Below are positions 1 through 11,500 of a stretch of DNA of 64,000 bases, one piece after another (positions within the stretch are counted from its first letter, which is position 1; each line of letters begins with the position of its first letter). Source of the DNA: Branchiostoma floridae (Eukaryota; Chordata; Leptocardii; Amphioxiformes; Branchiostomatidae). The DNA lies in the NCBI RefSeq assembly GCF_000003815.2, contig NC_049992.1, positions 13,020,422 to 13,084,421 of the forward strand. Direction: 5' to 3'. The translations under genes were made by a program, and so were the position numbers. The notes beneath the pieces are model-generated. The model was given only the letters and a program-made list of their open reading frames with translations. It searched no databases and was not told where the DNA came from.

Positions 1-3000
1 AAAATTTTAACCTCTTTGCAGTACACAAATAAATGTACTATGGTATGTTTTTCCTTACAGTTATTGCATCGGTCGGTTTTTACTAGATTTGTTTTTTTTA
101 ACCAGCTGTTTGTAGGTAGGAAATGGTGAATTATCTTGTACTGAAAATATTGTAAATTGGTTTCTTTAGTGACAATAAAGGCGGTAGTATAAACTTTCTC
201 GATGTTGTCTTTGCCAATTTTTCGTATGATTTCGTTTTCTCTAGTGGGTGGTACAACTTGTTTTTCTATAAGGGTATCGTATATCTGCTTACATGTTGTT
301 GTGAGGGGATGGATTCTCTCCGTGTATTCAATGATAGTTTTAGAGGCGCACTTTTTTCCATTGTTTTTTATATTATCTTTCCAATTTTTTGGTATTGCCG
401 CTTTTATAGAATTGTAATTCAATATTTGTCTTGAATCCATGGTCAAACCATATAAATTGTGTAGGTCTTTGTTTGTAAGAAAAGATCCATCCTCGTACAA
501 CAAATCATTCAGATAGATAATTCCGGCATCTATCCAGATTTTGTAAAATATCGGTGCATTCTTTACTAAAATAAATCTATTGTTCCACAAAACTTGCGAA
601 CATATTTGTCTGTGTGTTTTGGGTTCGTATCCTATCACTTCTTCCCATGCAACTAAAACATCTTTGTAAAATAGGGGCATGTCGTTAAGATCTAACTGAG
701 AAGTAGCGTAATTGCATCGGAAAATCAAGAAACCTCCCCATCTTGCAAACAAGTGCTCTTTTTCTTTTGATGGGTCCATTACAAATCTTTTAATCCATAT
801 GGCTTTTAAGGCCTTGTTCATTATATTAAAATCGATCATTTTAAGTCCACCTTGACATTTTTTGCTAATCAGAGTTTTCATTTTTACTTTTGGAGGTTTC
901 TCTCGCCAGATATACTTGAATATGTATTCGTTTACTTGTTTTACAAATTGGGGAGGGACATGCATGACTGAACAAATATAGATCAACTTAGAGATGCCGA
1001 TGGTTTTCACAATCAATATCCGACCAATCAAGGTCAAGTTTCGTTGTTTCCATATGCTGCACGCTTGTACCATTTTTGTATAATTCTTATCAAGGTCTTC
1101 CTTATAGCATCTATGTCTGTCATGGCCAAAGTGCGCGCCCAGTGCTTTAATGGGACCGTCAGGCCAACGGATAGGGAGTGGCTTATCTTGTCTATCTTTG
1201 TTTGAGCCTATCCACATAGCTTCAGTTTTTCCATAATTTAGATCAAGACCACTACAATCCTTAAAGAGGTTCAACGTTTCTAACAGTTTCAGTGCAGAGG
1301 GTATATCTAGTAGTAGTGATGTCATGTCGTCTGCGTACATTGAGAGTTTTTGCATTCTACCGTACACTTGTAAACCTTTTATGTTTATATCTGCTCTAAC
1401 TGCTGAAGCTAACATTTCAATACAGATTATAAACAAGCTAGATGACAGTGGATCCCCCTGCCTTACACCTCTATGAACACTAAACCATGGAGATATATAG
1501 CCATTATTAAGCACACAGCTTGTTATATCAGTGTATAGCAATTTAACCCATTTGATCATGTTGTGTCCAAAGTTTACAGTTCTTAGTACTTTAAGTATGA
1601 AGGAGTGTTCGATACTATCATAAGCTTTTTTAACGTCCAGAACAATCAACAATCCCGGTTTCTTCTTTTTATCGTAATAATCTATGCTGTCATAGATACG
1701 CCTAATGTTTGTCCCTATATATCTCTGTTTGACAAACCCTGTTTGGTCTTCGTGTATTAGGAAAGGGAGTAAACGTTCAATTCGTAGTGTAAGTGCTTTA
1801 CTGACAATTTTATAATCTACATTTAATAGACTTATCGGTCGCCAATTGTCTAGATTACTTGTGTCTAACCCTTTCTTGGGAATTAGCCTTATTACTCCAC
1901 GTCTTAGTGAGATGGGTAGTAAGTTATTGTGGTACGCATCATTAATTGTATTAAGAAGGTAATCTTTTAGTAAATTCCAATACTTAATATAAAATTCTAT
2001 GGTGATACCGTCACATCCTGGTGACTTGTTTTTATTTTTTGACATAGCTTGTAAAGCTTTTCTCAGTTCTACCTCTTTCATTTCACCATCACAACTGGTC
2101 TTTTGTTCAGTGTTTAACTTTTTAACGTCATCATTGTCTAAAAAATAAGTTGATTCCTTCATGTCTGGGTAAGAAGAGGTATATAGTTTTTTATAGTACT
2201 CAGCTTCTTCCAATAAAATTGTTTTAGGGTCTGTTGTTATTGATCCGTCTTCCAAAGTCAACGACGAGATAGTCTTTTCTTTGTAGTTTCTTTTTTCCAG
2301 GTTGAAGAAGTATTTTGTACTCTTCTCTCCTTGTTCATTCCAATTGCATCTACTTCTAATGATAGCACCTTTAGTTTTGTGAGTTTGTATACTTTCTAAC
2401 CTTTCTTTTGTTTCACAGATGAATTTTTGTTTTTCAGGATCATCAAATTCATCTGTCTCCCTCATCAAGGAGTTTAATTGTTCTTCTAATTCTTTCTCCT
2501 CATTTTTGCGACTGCGCGCTTTATTTTTAGAGTATTGAATACTAAGTGATCTTATTTCCATTTTAATCATCTCCCATTGTATACCAGGCTGTTGGATATC
2601 TTTTAGTTTGTCCTTGATATTAGTGAGTAGATCTGTCATTTCTTTATCAAAAGTTTGATCCTCTAACAAAGAGTTGTTTAAACGCCAAAATCCTGGCCCT
2701 CTCTTTTGATATCTAGGCGACTTGACTGTCATTATTACCGCCCTGTGGTCAGGGACGGGCGCTACCTTAATGCTACATTCACTTAAGTTTACTAAATTGT
2801 AAGGTGCAAACCAGTAATCTAGCCTACATTTTATATTTTCATTTTGCCAAGTGTATTGTCTAGTATTGGGGTTTTTTTCCCGCCATACATCAGCCAGATT
2901 AAAAGACTTTAATAGGCATTGCATTTCTTTGATTGCATAATTTTTGTCGTCAATGGGTCTTCCTCCTGTCTTGTCTAATTCTGTTAGGGAAATATTACAG

Positions 3001-3449
3001 TCACCGCCAATGATAACTGTCCCACTAGCGTTTTCCTGAGCTAGCTTGTGAATTTCTTTGAAGAATTTCACTTGTTCTGTCCTTTTGTTTGGTGAATAAA
3101 GGTTAATTAAACTTACGTCATTATCGTTTACTCTACCATTTACCATTATGTATCTACCGTCTTGATCAAGAAGTGTCTGTTCTAAGTCTATATCTGCTTC
3201 AGGGTTAAAGAGCATCATTACTCCTTTCCCGTGAGCTGTGCCATGGCTAAAAACTATTTTCCCGCCCCATTCATTAGCCCAAAGTTTTTCATTTTCTTTA
3301 GCCGAGAAAGATTCCTGTAAAAAGGCTATGTCTGTTTTCTGGTTATGTATCCATCTAAATATTTTTTGTCGTTTCAGTTTGTTATTTAAACCTCTAACAT
3401 TTAAGGAGATAAACGTTAATTTGGACGTTAGAGAGTTTGATGAAGACAT
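1..3449 (-). CDS. LINE ORF2 protein: AP-endonuclease and reverse transcriptase (partial, open to the edge)
   Basis: The ORF2 polyprotein nicks target DNA and reverse-transcribes the element RNA. The ATG is at 3447-3449, with an in-frame stop just upstream at 3486-3488. The frame stays open to base 1, about 1,149 codons, against about 1,275 for human L1 ORF2. In order, all in one frame: endonuclease N-terminus with LNVRGLNN; GGDCN near 2994-3008; PDHRAV near 2745; reverse transcriptase SPGCDG near 2007-2021; RPISLLNVDYK and HEDQTGFVKQRYIG around 1700-1850; GVRQGDP near 1465; catalytic YADD at 1326-1337; and a Cys/His cluster (CNNC...HLFVYC) near the left edge, typical of the L1 C-terminal region. 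About 100 C-terminal residues should lie beyond the window. Confidence 0.9.
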   Translation of the reverse strand, partial: MSSSNSLTSKLTFISLNVRGLNNKLKRQKIFRWIHNQKTDIAFLQESFSAKENEKLWANEWGGKIVFSHGTAHGKGVMMLFNPEADIDLEQTLLDQDGRYIMVNGRVNDNDVSLINLYSPNKRTEQVKFFKEIHKLAQENASGTVIIGGDCNISLTELDKTGGRPIDDKNYAIKEMQCLLKSFNLADVWREKNPNTRQYTWQNENIKCRLDYWFAPYNLVNLSECSIKVAPVPDHRAVIMTVKSPRYQKRGPGFWRLNNSLLEDQTFDKEMTDLLTNIKDKLKDIQQPGIQWEMIKMEIRSLSIQYSKNKARSRKNEEKELEEQLNSLMRETDEFDDPEKQKFICETKERLESIQTHKTKGAIIRSRCNWNEQGEKSTKYFFNLEKRNYKEKTISSLTLEDGSITTDPKTILLEEAEYYKKLYTSSYPDMKESTYFLDNDDVKKLNTEQKTSCDGEMKEVELRKALQAMSKNKNKSPGCDGITIEFYIKYWNLLKDYLLNTINDAYHNNLLPISLRRGVIRLIPKKGLDTSNLDNWRPISLLNVDYKIVSKALTLRIERLLPFLIHEDQTGFVKQRYIGTNIRRIYDSIDYYDKKKKPGLLIVLDVKKAYDSIEHSFILKVLRTVNFGHNMIKWVKLLYTDITSCVLNNGYISPWFSVHRGVRQGDPLSSSLFIICIEMLASAVRADINIKGLQVYGRMQKLSMYADDMTSLLLDIPSALKLLETLNLFKDCSGLDLNYGKTEAMWIGSNKDRQDKPLPIRWPDGPIKALGAHFGHDRHRCYKEDLDKNYTKMVQACSIWKQRNLTLIGRILIVKTIGISKLIYICSVMHVPPQFVKQVNEYIFKYIWREKPPKVKMKTLISKKCQGGLKMIDFNIMNKALKAIWIKRFVMDPSKEKEHLFARWGGFLIFRCNYATSQLDLNDMPLFYKDVLVAWEEVIGYEPKTHRQICSQVLWNNRFILVKNAPIFYKIWIDAGIIYLNDLLYEDGSFLTNKDLHNLYGLTMDSRQILNYNSIKAAIPKNWKDNIKNNGKKCASKTIIEYTERIHPLTTTCKQIYDTLIEKQVVPPTRENEIIRKIGKDNIEKVYTTAFIVTKETNLQYFQYKIIHHFLPTNSWLKKTNLVKTDRCNNCKEKHTIVHLFVYCKEVKI

Positions 3450-3536
3450 GTTAAAAGAGTTATAACAAAAAAAAATATCTAAGCATTACCAAGAGCATGA
3501 CTTGATATGGATAGTAAAAACTAATACCGTACAGTC

Positions 3537-4304
3537 CTAGTTGTTGGCAGTCCCGCGATCAGAGATCACCAGTTTATCATACCGTATGTGAGCCACTTGA
3601 CCTCGTTCTCTGGCTGCCCGTAGTGCTGGTAGTAAGTCTTTCCTCTTTTGTCTGATCCTTTCCGAGTAGTCTTCATTAATGTAGATCGATGTACCTTTCA
3701 GCAGTTTTGCGTGTCTTAATATGCTCTGTTTGTCCTTGAAGCGTGAGAACTTCACCACAATGGGGCGTGGTCGATCTCCTGGTCTGCCATTACGATGAGC
3801 CCGTTCGATTTCTATTGCGTCGGTGTTCAGACGCAACTTGGTCTTCAGTACTTCTTTAACCTTGACTTCAGATTGTTCCCATGTCTCCTTCTTGTCGTCT
3901 TTGATCCCATCGAAGATAAGATTGTTCCTTCGTGACTGGTTCTCGATGTAGTCCACTTTGTTTACAATCTCAGTCACTTCGTTGTTGTAGGTCAGGATGT
4001 CTTGTTCCAACTGTTTTATTTTGTCCACGTTCTTTCCACTTACCGTTTTCATGTCACCGAGCTCTCCTTGTGAGAAGTTCAGACTGTTTTTTAAATCCTG
4101 CATCTCTCTGACGAGATTATCCATCCTTTGATTGGTTGAATCTGTTATTATTTGTACAAATGAGCGGAAAATTTTTTCCTGTTGGTCCAGGAGATCTTTG
4201 TAGTAGATTTTTTGTTGTTCCAGCATCTCTTTCATAAAAGCTACACTAACGGGTACTTCCTCGTCCATGACCGCGTTAGTGTTTGTGTTTCTCTTTGGTG
4301 GCAT
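3537..4304 (-). CDS. LINE ORF1 protein (L1-type RNA-binding, 255 aa)
   Basis: This is the ORF1 chaperone of an L1-type retrotransposon, which coats element RNA. The first ~120 residues are heptad-like and Gln/Glu/Lys-rich (trimer coiled coil). They are followed by the ENQSRRNNLIFDGI motif around residues 122-135 and an RRM-like domain with IERAHR and RPIVVKF. The basic C-terminal domain contains INEDYSERIRQKRKDLLPAL. Length and domain order match L1/Tx1-group ORF1. The stop codon is 87 bases upstream of the ORF2 ATG, so ORF2 would need reinitiation or a similar mechanism. No lesion is visible. Confidence 0.9.
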   Translation of the reverse strand: MPPKRNTNTNAVMDEEVPVSVAFMKEMLEQQKIYYKDLLDQQEKIFRSFVQIITDSTNQRMDNLVREMQDLKNSLNFSQGELGDMKTVSGKNVDKIKQLEQDILTYNNEVTEIVNKVDYIENQSRRNNLIFDGIKDDKKETWEQSEVKVKEVLKTKLRLNTDAIEIERAHRNGRPGDRPRPIVVKFSRFKDKQSILRHAKLLKGTSIYINEDYSERIRQKRKDLLPALRAARERGQVAHIRYDKLVISDRGTANN

Positions 4305-5287
4305 GGTGGCGCTCAGGAGGTTGAACTAATCTAATTATCTCTCTCAAACTTGTCTCTAAGTGCAAAATACACAGTACAGCCCTTTCTTGGTTCTATATAG
4401 TTCACAATTTCGTTAAATAAGTGGATTTTACCGGTTTGTTGGAGAGATTTCGTTTCTTCGGTGTAGTGGTCCTGGATACGTTAATTGCACACACCGGCGT
4501 GCGTTGTCTGCACAAGAACAAAGGACGCACTCTCCGCCCTCCCACCTATGCAGGTCTGTGATCCAAAATCCTGGAGAAACTGGTCCCGTCTCCCCAAAAA
4601 TCTTCTTCGAAGTTGTACAAACTGTCTCTGCAACACTTCAACTCAAAAGTTCTCCTTTGGATGCGATAAATCACATCAAAAACTCATTCTTTGGAACAAC
4701 ATACGGAGAGACGTTGAATACCTGGCTTCTACCGTAAGCGCCACTTACCGATTTTTCCAATTAGAGATACAATAGAAGGCCACAAAGGACACAAAGGTTT
4801 CTCTGGACAATAATCTAATCTTATCTGACAGGGCACAAAGCAGGCCCTATAATCAAAGTCCTTCGACCGATCACTTCACTAATGGAAGGTACTTCTGGTC
4901 AATAGAAAATGTTCTATATTGACACAAAAACAGAACCACTATACAACTGTAGTGGTGCCGTTAATCTCTTAATCTTTTGATACCTCAGAGTGGCACAGAA
5001 TGTTGCTGCTCTATTTATAAAAAAAAGTTAATAGGTAAGCCCAACACAAAACTTTGCTTTCCTAACCTTGCCTTAGTCAAATTTCCTCTCAGCATAATCT
5101 GCCCTCTGCTAATCTCATGTTTTCTTCCTGTCTTTGTCCATTCATCCCTTTACTTCCCTGACCGGTATTCCTTCTTTTTCTATTCTGTTCCCACATTTCC
5201 TCTGTTACCCTTCCTCACTTCCTCTTTTTCCTCAGAGTCCCTTCCCCCCTTGCAAAATTCACCTCTTCTCGCTACTCCTTGATGAAA
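4305..5287. other. Spacer: LINE 5' flank and sequence 3' of the last visible FHAD1 exon
   Basis: This holds the 5' UTR of the LINE (extent uncertain, at least to about 4480) and a pyrimidine-rich stretch at 5040-5280. Short open frames here, for example near 4504-4737, resemble no family I know. No convincing splice-bordered exon continuing the FHAD1-type gene was found. Confidence 0.5.
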
Positions 5288-5295
5288 CTAGCAAC

Positions 5296-5510
5296 CAGGG
5301 TTGTAGCCAGCCAGAAATCGTTATCCGTCCCCCAGATTTTGGATGGCTTTGGCACAGCGTTCCTAGGGGGGTCCGGGGGCATGCTCCCAAGGAAAATTTT
5401 GAGATCTAGACCTTCTGAAATGCTATTTCCTACATTTTTAGGGTTAAATTTTGCTCACAGAGGACTGAGTGGGCAAATTTTTTTTCCGTCTCCAGCTGAC
5501 TACAACCCTG
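5296..5510. mobile_element. hAT-like MITE, copy 1 (215 bp)
   Basis: Terminal inverted repeats CAGGGTTGTAGCCAGC and its near-complement (15 of 16) bound the element. The flanking 8-mers are ctagcaac (5288-5295) and ctagcgac (5511-5518), 7 of 8 identical, as expected of a hAT target duplication. The interior is clearly related to the copy at 27272-27559: both share the blocks cctaggggg, gaaaattttga and atctagacc. It lies directly downstream of the last visible FHAD1 exon. Confidence 0.75.
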
Positions 5511-5528
5511 CTAGCGACCATTACTTAC

Positions 5529-8500
5529 CAGCCATGTCCGTGAGTCTGGCCTGGGCCCCAGCCAGGTCCTTCCTCAGCCCCTCAATCACGTCTTCTTTCA
5601 CCTTGATCTGCTGTTTACAATCAGCCACCTCTCGTCTGGAACACAAATGAGAAATCATGAAAACATTGTCAAATGTTACAAAAACCTGATGATAACTACC
5701 ATTTGGACATTCTGAACATGCATCAAGTCATCCTGACATTGCACTAGAAGGAAAATTCTAACTTGAATACTAAATCAGTAAATGTAACATATAGAGAATA
5801 CTGACATTACAAAAACACACCTAACACACACTACAGAGAGATTCATCACAATACAGGTCAAGTTCATGAACACCAACTAACAAAAGAAAAGAAAGAAAGC
5901 ATCATTTGAAACTTAGTGACTTTCAGTAGTGTACGGTAACAGTTACATGTACAATAACAATTAAGAGTTGCCTCTCTAAGCAAAAATCCCCAAGTACAGC
6001 ACATATTACATGTACTATGATGTAAGCGTGCCACCCACACTGGCTGAACTTGTTGATCACAGACACTCACCGTAACAAGGCAACCAGCTGCTCCAAGGCA
6101 AATATGTCGTGTTGGGAGGGAGGGATGTTAACCGGCTTTGGTGGCACCTTTGGTTTCTGTTGAGCCTCTGAAAACATGAAAAAACATGCTTAAGTCTAAA
6201 ACCTAATACTTTGTAAAAGTATGACCTTTTCTCAGATCACTACTATGCAAATCACTAGTATTGGGCTACTTGTAGACATGGCACTCGGCTGTGTCATGTT
6301 AACTTGTTATCTTAAGTACACACACACATGTAAGTGCTACACAACTACTTTTGTCTATCAACAAATATTCCGAAGATAAAATGAATGTTACTAATCAATG
6401 CACGATTCTATTAAGAACAATGTTAACTAAAATCAGGTACCAAATAAGAAAAAAACTTATACACAATCTGTAAGAATTGACAGAGTATACAGAGAATTGC
6501 ATTTTAAGATTTGCAATGAGGAAAGTTTACTACCTAGCAGTTTTGCTGCAATCATCCATGGAGGCAAAACAGGAAAGAAATCATCATTAGCAATCTAGTT
6601 TGGCAAAGATTATTGCAAACCTGTGCAGTATACAAATGCTAACCCATTACAGTTACAGTTACAGTGAAATACCAAACAACAGTACACTACTCTATGACAA
6701 CAGTACAGCGCAGACCTACATGATGTAGGTCTGCTCTGAATGAGAAATCAGGTCTCAAAACAACACTTCAAGCTCTCAAGGACACTCCATGCAGCGCTGA
6801 GATGGTGGTTCATTTGAAAAGCACACACACAAAACAAATCCCCTACAAAGAGAAGACCCCAAAACCAATTCTCTTTGTCAAAAAATACAAAAACTAATCT
6901 TATTGTACGAATGAAAAAGTTTCCTTGACAAAATTACAAGATGGAAATCTTGGAGAAATATCCCAATCTGCCCAGCAGAGCAGTTCCCCAAACAGTTGGT
7001 GAACAAGGTCAGTGTACTGCCATTACTCTGCTATAAGGTATGAAAAACAAGGTAATCACCCACCAACGCACTATTAATGTGACCTGGCAAGACGCATTAA
7101 GGGATAACTATGCAAAGAACCTGCCTACAGTGACGACTACGAGACCATTGTACAACATGTAGGGTTCAGTCAATTGCCTTCCTGTGTCACTAGGCAAACC
7201 CCGAAAGGCAAACACAGAAAGCAATTACCTTCACTCATGTCCATGGTACACAAAGAAGTGGCACCTTAAGCCCTCAACAAATTTCACATTAATAAAGTAG
7301 GGCCTGGCACTTTGACTGTAAAGAGTTGTACGTGCTAACGGGCACCGACGCCCCATAGCCAAACAGTAGGCACATCGTTGTCAAGGTTCGAGACACGATA
7401 AGTTTGTTAGCTGACCAAGGTAGTTTGGAATGTACCACTCTGGCAGCTTCAGCCCTCTTTTCGTTACTTTTCCCTAATAATGCATTGTTTGTTATTCTAT
7501 GTCAAAACCATCCAAACAAAAATAAACGTTAATCCTTTTTCTATGATTTTTCTGATGTGTTATACAACTGTAAATAATTGAGACTTTCTTACTTTTTGGA
7601 GATGGATGTGACTCAAGTAGTCATTCCCCTGGCTAAGGGCAAAGCGCACGCGTACAAAACGATAATGTGACACTTGCAGCTAACTCTGGATTAACAGGTA
7701 GTTTTTTTAACCTCCCCAGTCTATAACGTTTGTGTCAATTTCATTCACCTCTCAGCCCCCCACTGGCCTCCTGAAACCCAATGCTCCAGCTCCACTTCAT
7801 GACCCTCGTCTGCTTTGAATGGTACACCCCCCTACTGCAATGGCTGAGCCCTCTACACAACTAGCACCACAATTGGATTGGGACACACAATATCTCTTCG
7901 TTGAAACGCGACACCTTCATGGCATATGATTCTAAAAACGAATTTGTAAATGAAAACCTTCATTCACACTTCTGCTATTCATAGACAAACAGGTGTAGCT
8001 TCCCAAAGAAAAACAAAGTACGGTATAGCAGATGCCATAATGGTAACGTTGAGCCATGAGCGTCCATGCGTAGTGTATGGTGTCGCCGGTATTTGGTCAA
8101 CACACGTCGAGCCGGGTGGAAATAATAGAGGAGGGAGGGGGCAGGTGTACATGACAGGTGAGACTTGTTGTGACTGCATGTCTGGACATGAGTCACAATA
8201 TCCACACTACAGCTCCCCATCTTGAAAGTAAAGCGAAAAATATCAGAGCTACTCTGATACCCTTGACATCCATAACTTGAAAAGCTTATCAACATACATA
8301 ATATATGTTATGCCATTCCATAGATTTCATCAATGACAGGGTTTTTCTATGTCCAAGAATCTTAAGTCTAAGATACTTTACACAGTAATATCAAGTTTTC
8401 TATAGCAAGTCACTTGACATGTTCATGCAATTCAATGACTTTGCCAATTGTTTGACGCATCTAGCCAAGAAAACAAGACTAGTGTAACTTCCGAAAAAGC

Positions 8501-11500
8501 TTTCTGTAAGCTTCCTTCAGCTTCATGCATGTCCAGCTTCATGCAAAAACATCTCTTTGCATGTCATTGATTGTGTAACAAGTTGTCTTACCTGGTTTTG
8601 ATATCGTTTTTTGTTTGGGCCGAACCTTAGGCGCACCACCTTGGTTTCCAACAAGGAAAAATCCAAAACAACAAAATTGTAATTCTCTCTACTATCTTTT
8701 ACAATCACTGGGCATATATGAAGCCATGACCCTTGCTACAGACCACTTGCAGAAACAATAACTGAGGAAGACAAAGCCGGACATGCAATGTGCAAAAGCA
8801 CTAGATCACTTGCAATTGTTCATCTGTAATGTTAACACCATGCCTAAAGGATGACAGTAGTGTCGATGCAGTTCTTGATGTTGGGAGAGAGAAGCACATG
8901 CTGCACTACGAACATACAGTATTATATTGAACAAGTAAGACGACATAGGAATGTAAGGACAATTTTCTTGAAAGAAAATTGGAGCAACAAAAACTATGAT
9001 TTTCCAACATATTTCTTAACTATTTTTCAGACAGAAAAGTCACTTTTAAAGGCAAGATCCATGCTTTAGCAGCCAGGCATTTTAGTTATGCACATGCTGC
9101 ATTGACATTAGACTAAGATGCTTATCAAGATGCAGTCACTTTTTGCTACTTCACTAGGCAGCTGAGGCATTTTAGTAATATACACAATGCTACAACATAA
9201 ACAAAAGATACATTCGGTTAAGTTAATATCTACAGGTAACAAAGCTTCCAGCATCCAGTAAATAAGTTCATTTCTGGATCATGCTCTGTATCCTTTCATG
9301 CCGTTTTCACAAGAAACAGTACAATTTCTCTCCCTGAGTGAAAACAAATGTTACTCTGCCATCAGTCATTTTCAACTCTAGCATGTCTGTTACCATGGCA
9401 ACAATAACAGTCCTCTTACCTTCCAGTTTCCTCTGCAGGTCGACCTTCTGTCCCTCCGCCTCCTTCAGCTGTTTGGATGTTGCCAGGAGACGCTCCTCCA
9501 TAGCAACGATCGTCAGGGCGTGTTGCTTGACCTGCTCCCTGAGCGTGTCGGTCTCCTGGGACAGACCACGCCTCCTGTCCTCCAAGTCCTCCCGGAGAGT
9601 CCTCTGTTCCAGCTTGTTCCTCTGCTCCAGGTCTTCTATCTCCTGCCTCAACTTGGCCTACAGGAAGGGAAGGGATGTTAGAAATAAATGACCAAAAAGA
9701 AAACAGTTGTTTTCTTCAACTGACAAATGCCACGGTAGTTGGTTCGGAGCACTGCACAAGCCCAGCAAAACTCTGGAAGAAACATTTTGTTTAACAATTC
9801 TTGTCTGACCATGTATACTAAATATCAGTTCAGTTCAGTTTTCAAAAATTTGATTCAACAAAGCCAGAGCTGTACCCAAAATTTTCGCCATTTAAGTTTT
9901 AACAACCACAGAATATGCTCACAGAGACCTACTGTATCTGTTTGTTTGTTAATGTACGTGACTGTTTACAAAATAGATCATGACCTACTTGCATTTGGTA
10001 CAACCTGATCAGCTGAAACTGTGACAAATATATGACTTTGCCAAAATTGAATAATTTTGTCTATTAACTGGGAAATTAGAAGATGTGATACACAAAGGAG
10101 AATGCATACACATGTAAAATGGAATATTTGGTAAAGACCTTGAACAATATCTTTTGAAAATTTTTCCCTTACAGAAGCAAAGACCATGTGCCCACCTCAA
10201 GCTGCTTGTACTCCTCCAGTTTATCCAATGCCTCCTGAGCAGCAGCTCTGGTCTCCTTCTCTTCCTCCTGTCTTTTCAGGAACGACTGAAGGAGAGAAAA
10301 ATGGGATACACTATTGTCATTACAATCACCTAAAGCCAACAACAGTGATCATGCCCAAAAGATGACCTACATTGCAACTCAAGGCAAATTCTAATTCTAG
10401 ATAGGATTGTAAAGAATAAGAATAGATTTGACAGCAACAGACTACCTGGAACCCTTCTTAGATCAGAGACAAATTTAAGACTCTATTAAGGCTCTAGTAA
10501 AGCCTCCTCTTTGAGGCATTGACATGCATCTGTATCATGTGCACATGAGCTATCTATTATAGGATAAACACTGTATAAAGGACAGCACTCAACACAAACA
10601 AGATCTAGATAATGTCTTCTACCATTGGATAACAACAGTTTACAATCATTGTTTCCTGAACAGATCTAAGGAAACTCTGTTTGTTGACTTGGTGTCCATT
10701 TCAAGGTATGAAAAGTTGTGAAAACATGAAAATGTCCATCCAAGCATGCGAAGTTGCCATAGAAATGGAGTCAGGACGCACCCTCAATCTTTTCTGTTTT
10801 GTGTAGTTTCAGTTCACTGCAGTTCTTTTCAATCAATTGGAGGGAAACAACAATTGAGACTTCTTACCAAACGTCTTGCTTTTACAGAAAGTTTTGGAGA
10901 CCGTGAAAACCATAGCACAGCTTTCTTTGGAGTTAAGCACATTTACTCCTTCAACCACTACATGAGTCTATCTCAATTTCATCCCACAAGACATGCCACA
11001 AAACAACCTGAATGGCCAGAGTTTGTGATACATAGAATAATGGTAGCTTCAATCCTATGTGAAAGTGTTGTTATCAATTGACTCAGTTGAATAGCCTTCC
11101 AAAGAGTCTACAAAGAGAACATGACATACATGTAAGATGCATTACTTTGTGCTAATCACAAAGAGGATTAGCAAAATACAGCTGTACGAGTTTACAGACA
11201 ACTGTTGTACGCACCACTCTGAGTTCCTCCATGTTGTTGTTGGCTTCGTCCAGTTTCTGTCTCTCCGCCAACACGGCCTGCGCCCGTCGCTCCGCCTCTG
11301 CTTCCCGCAACTCGTCCAGCGCCTTACGTAGCTTCTCTTCATCCTCCAATCGCACCTGCAGTATTTGTTATAGACTATGAGAACCCTCATTTCCTCTTAC
11401 ATTTTTGTAATACTCGTACAGCTTGATTCTGTTGTGTTAAGACATTATTCTACAATTATTCAAGTATCAGTTCTGCTATAAAGGGAAGACATTCTACTAA

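Larger units (their letters stand above)
1..4310 (-). mobile_element. L1-type non-LTR retrotransposon, apparently intact, 3' end outside the window
   Basis: Two open reading frames lie in the order ORF1 then ORF2 on the minus strand, separated by 87 bases. This is the layout of an L1/Tx1-group LINE. ORF1 has the SRRNNL motif and RNA-binding fold of L1 ORF1 proteins. ORF2 has an AP-endonuclease followed by a reverse transcriptase with YADD. Neither frame shows a stop or frameshift, unlike the broken copies usual in animal genomes, so the insertion is probably recent. The 5' boundary on the right is unclear: no target duplication can be defined because the 3' end is off the window. The element has the same orientation as the FHAD1-type gene on its right and may sit inside a downstream intron of that gene. 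Confidence 0.9.

Noticed and set aside
4485-4775. Overlapping plus-strand frames of 96 and 77 codons next to the LINE
   Set aside because: No recognisable domain and no splice context; probably chance frames in the LINE 5' flank.
5279-5650. 123-codon plus-strand frame
   Set aside because: It runs across a MITE and the antisense of an FHAD1 exon; no coding character of its own.
9338-9691. 117-codon plus-strand frame
   Set aside because: Antisense of the coiled-coil exon 9420-9657, rich in Ser/Leu as expected from the complement of Glu/Lys/Gln codons.
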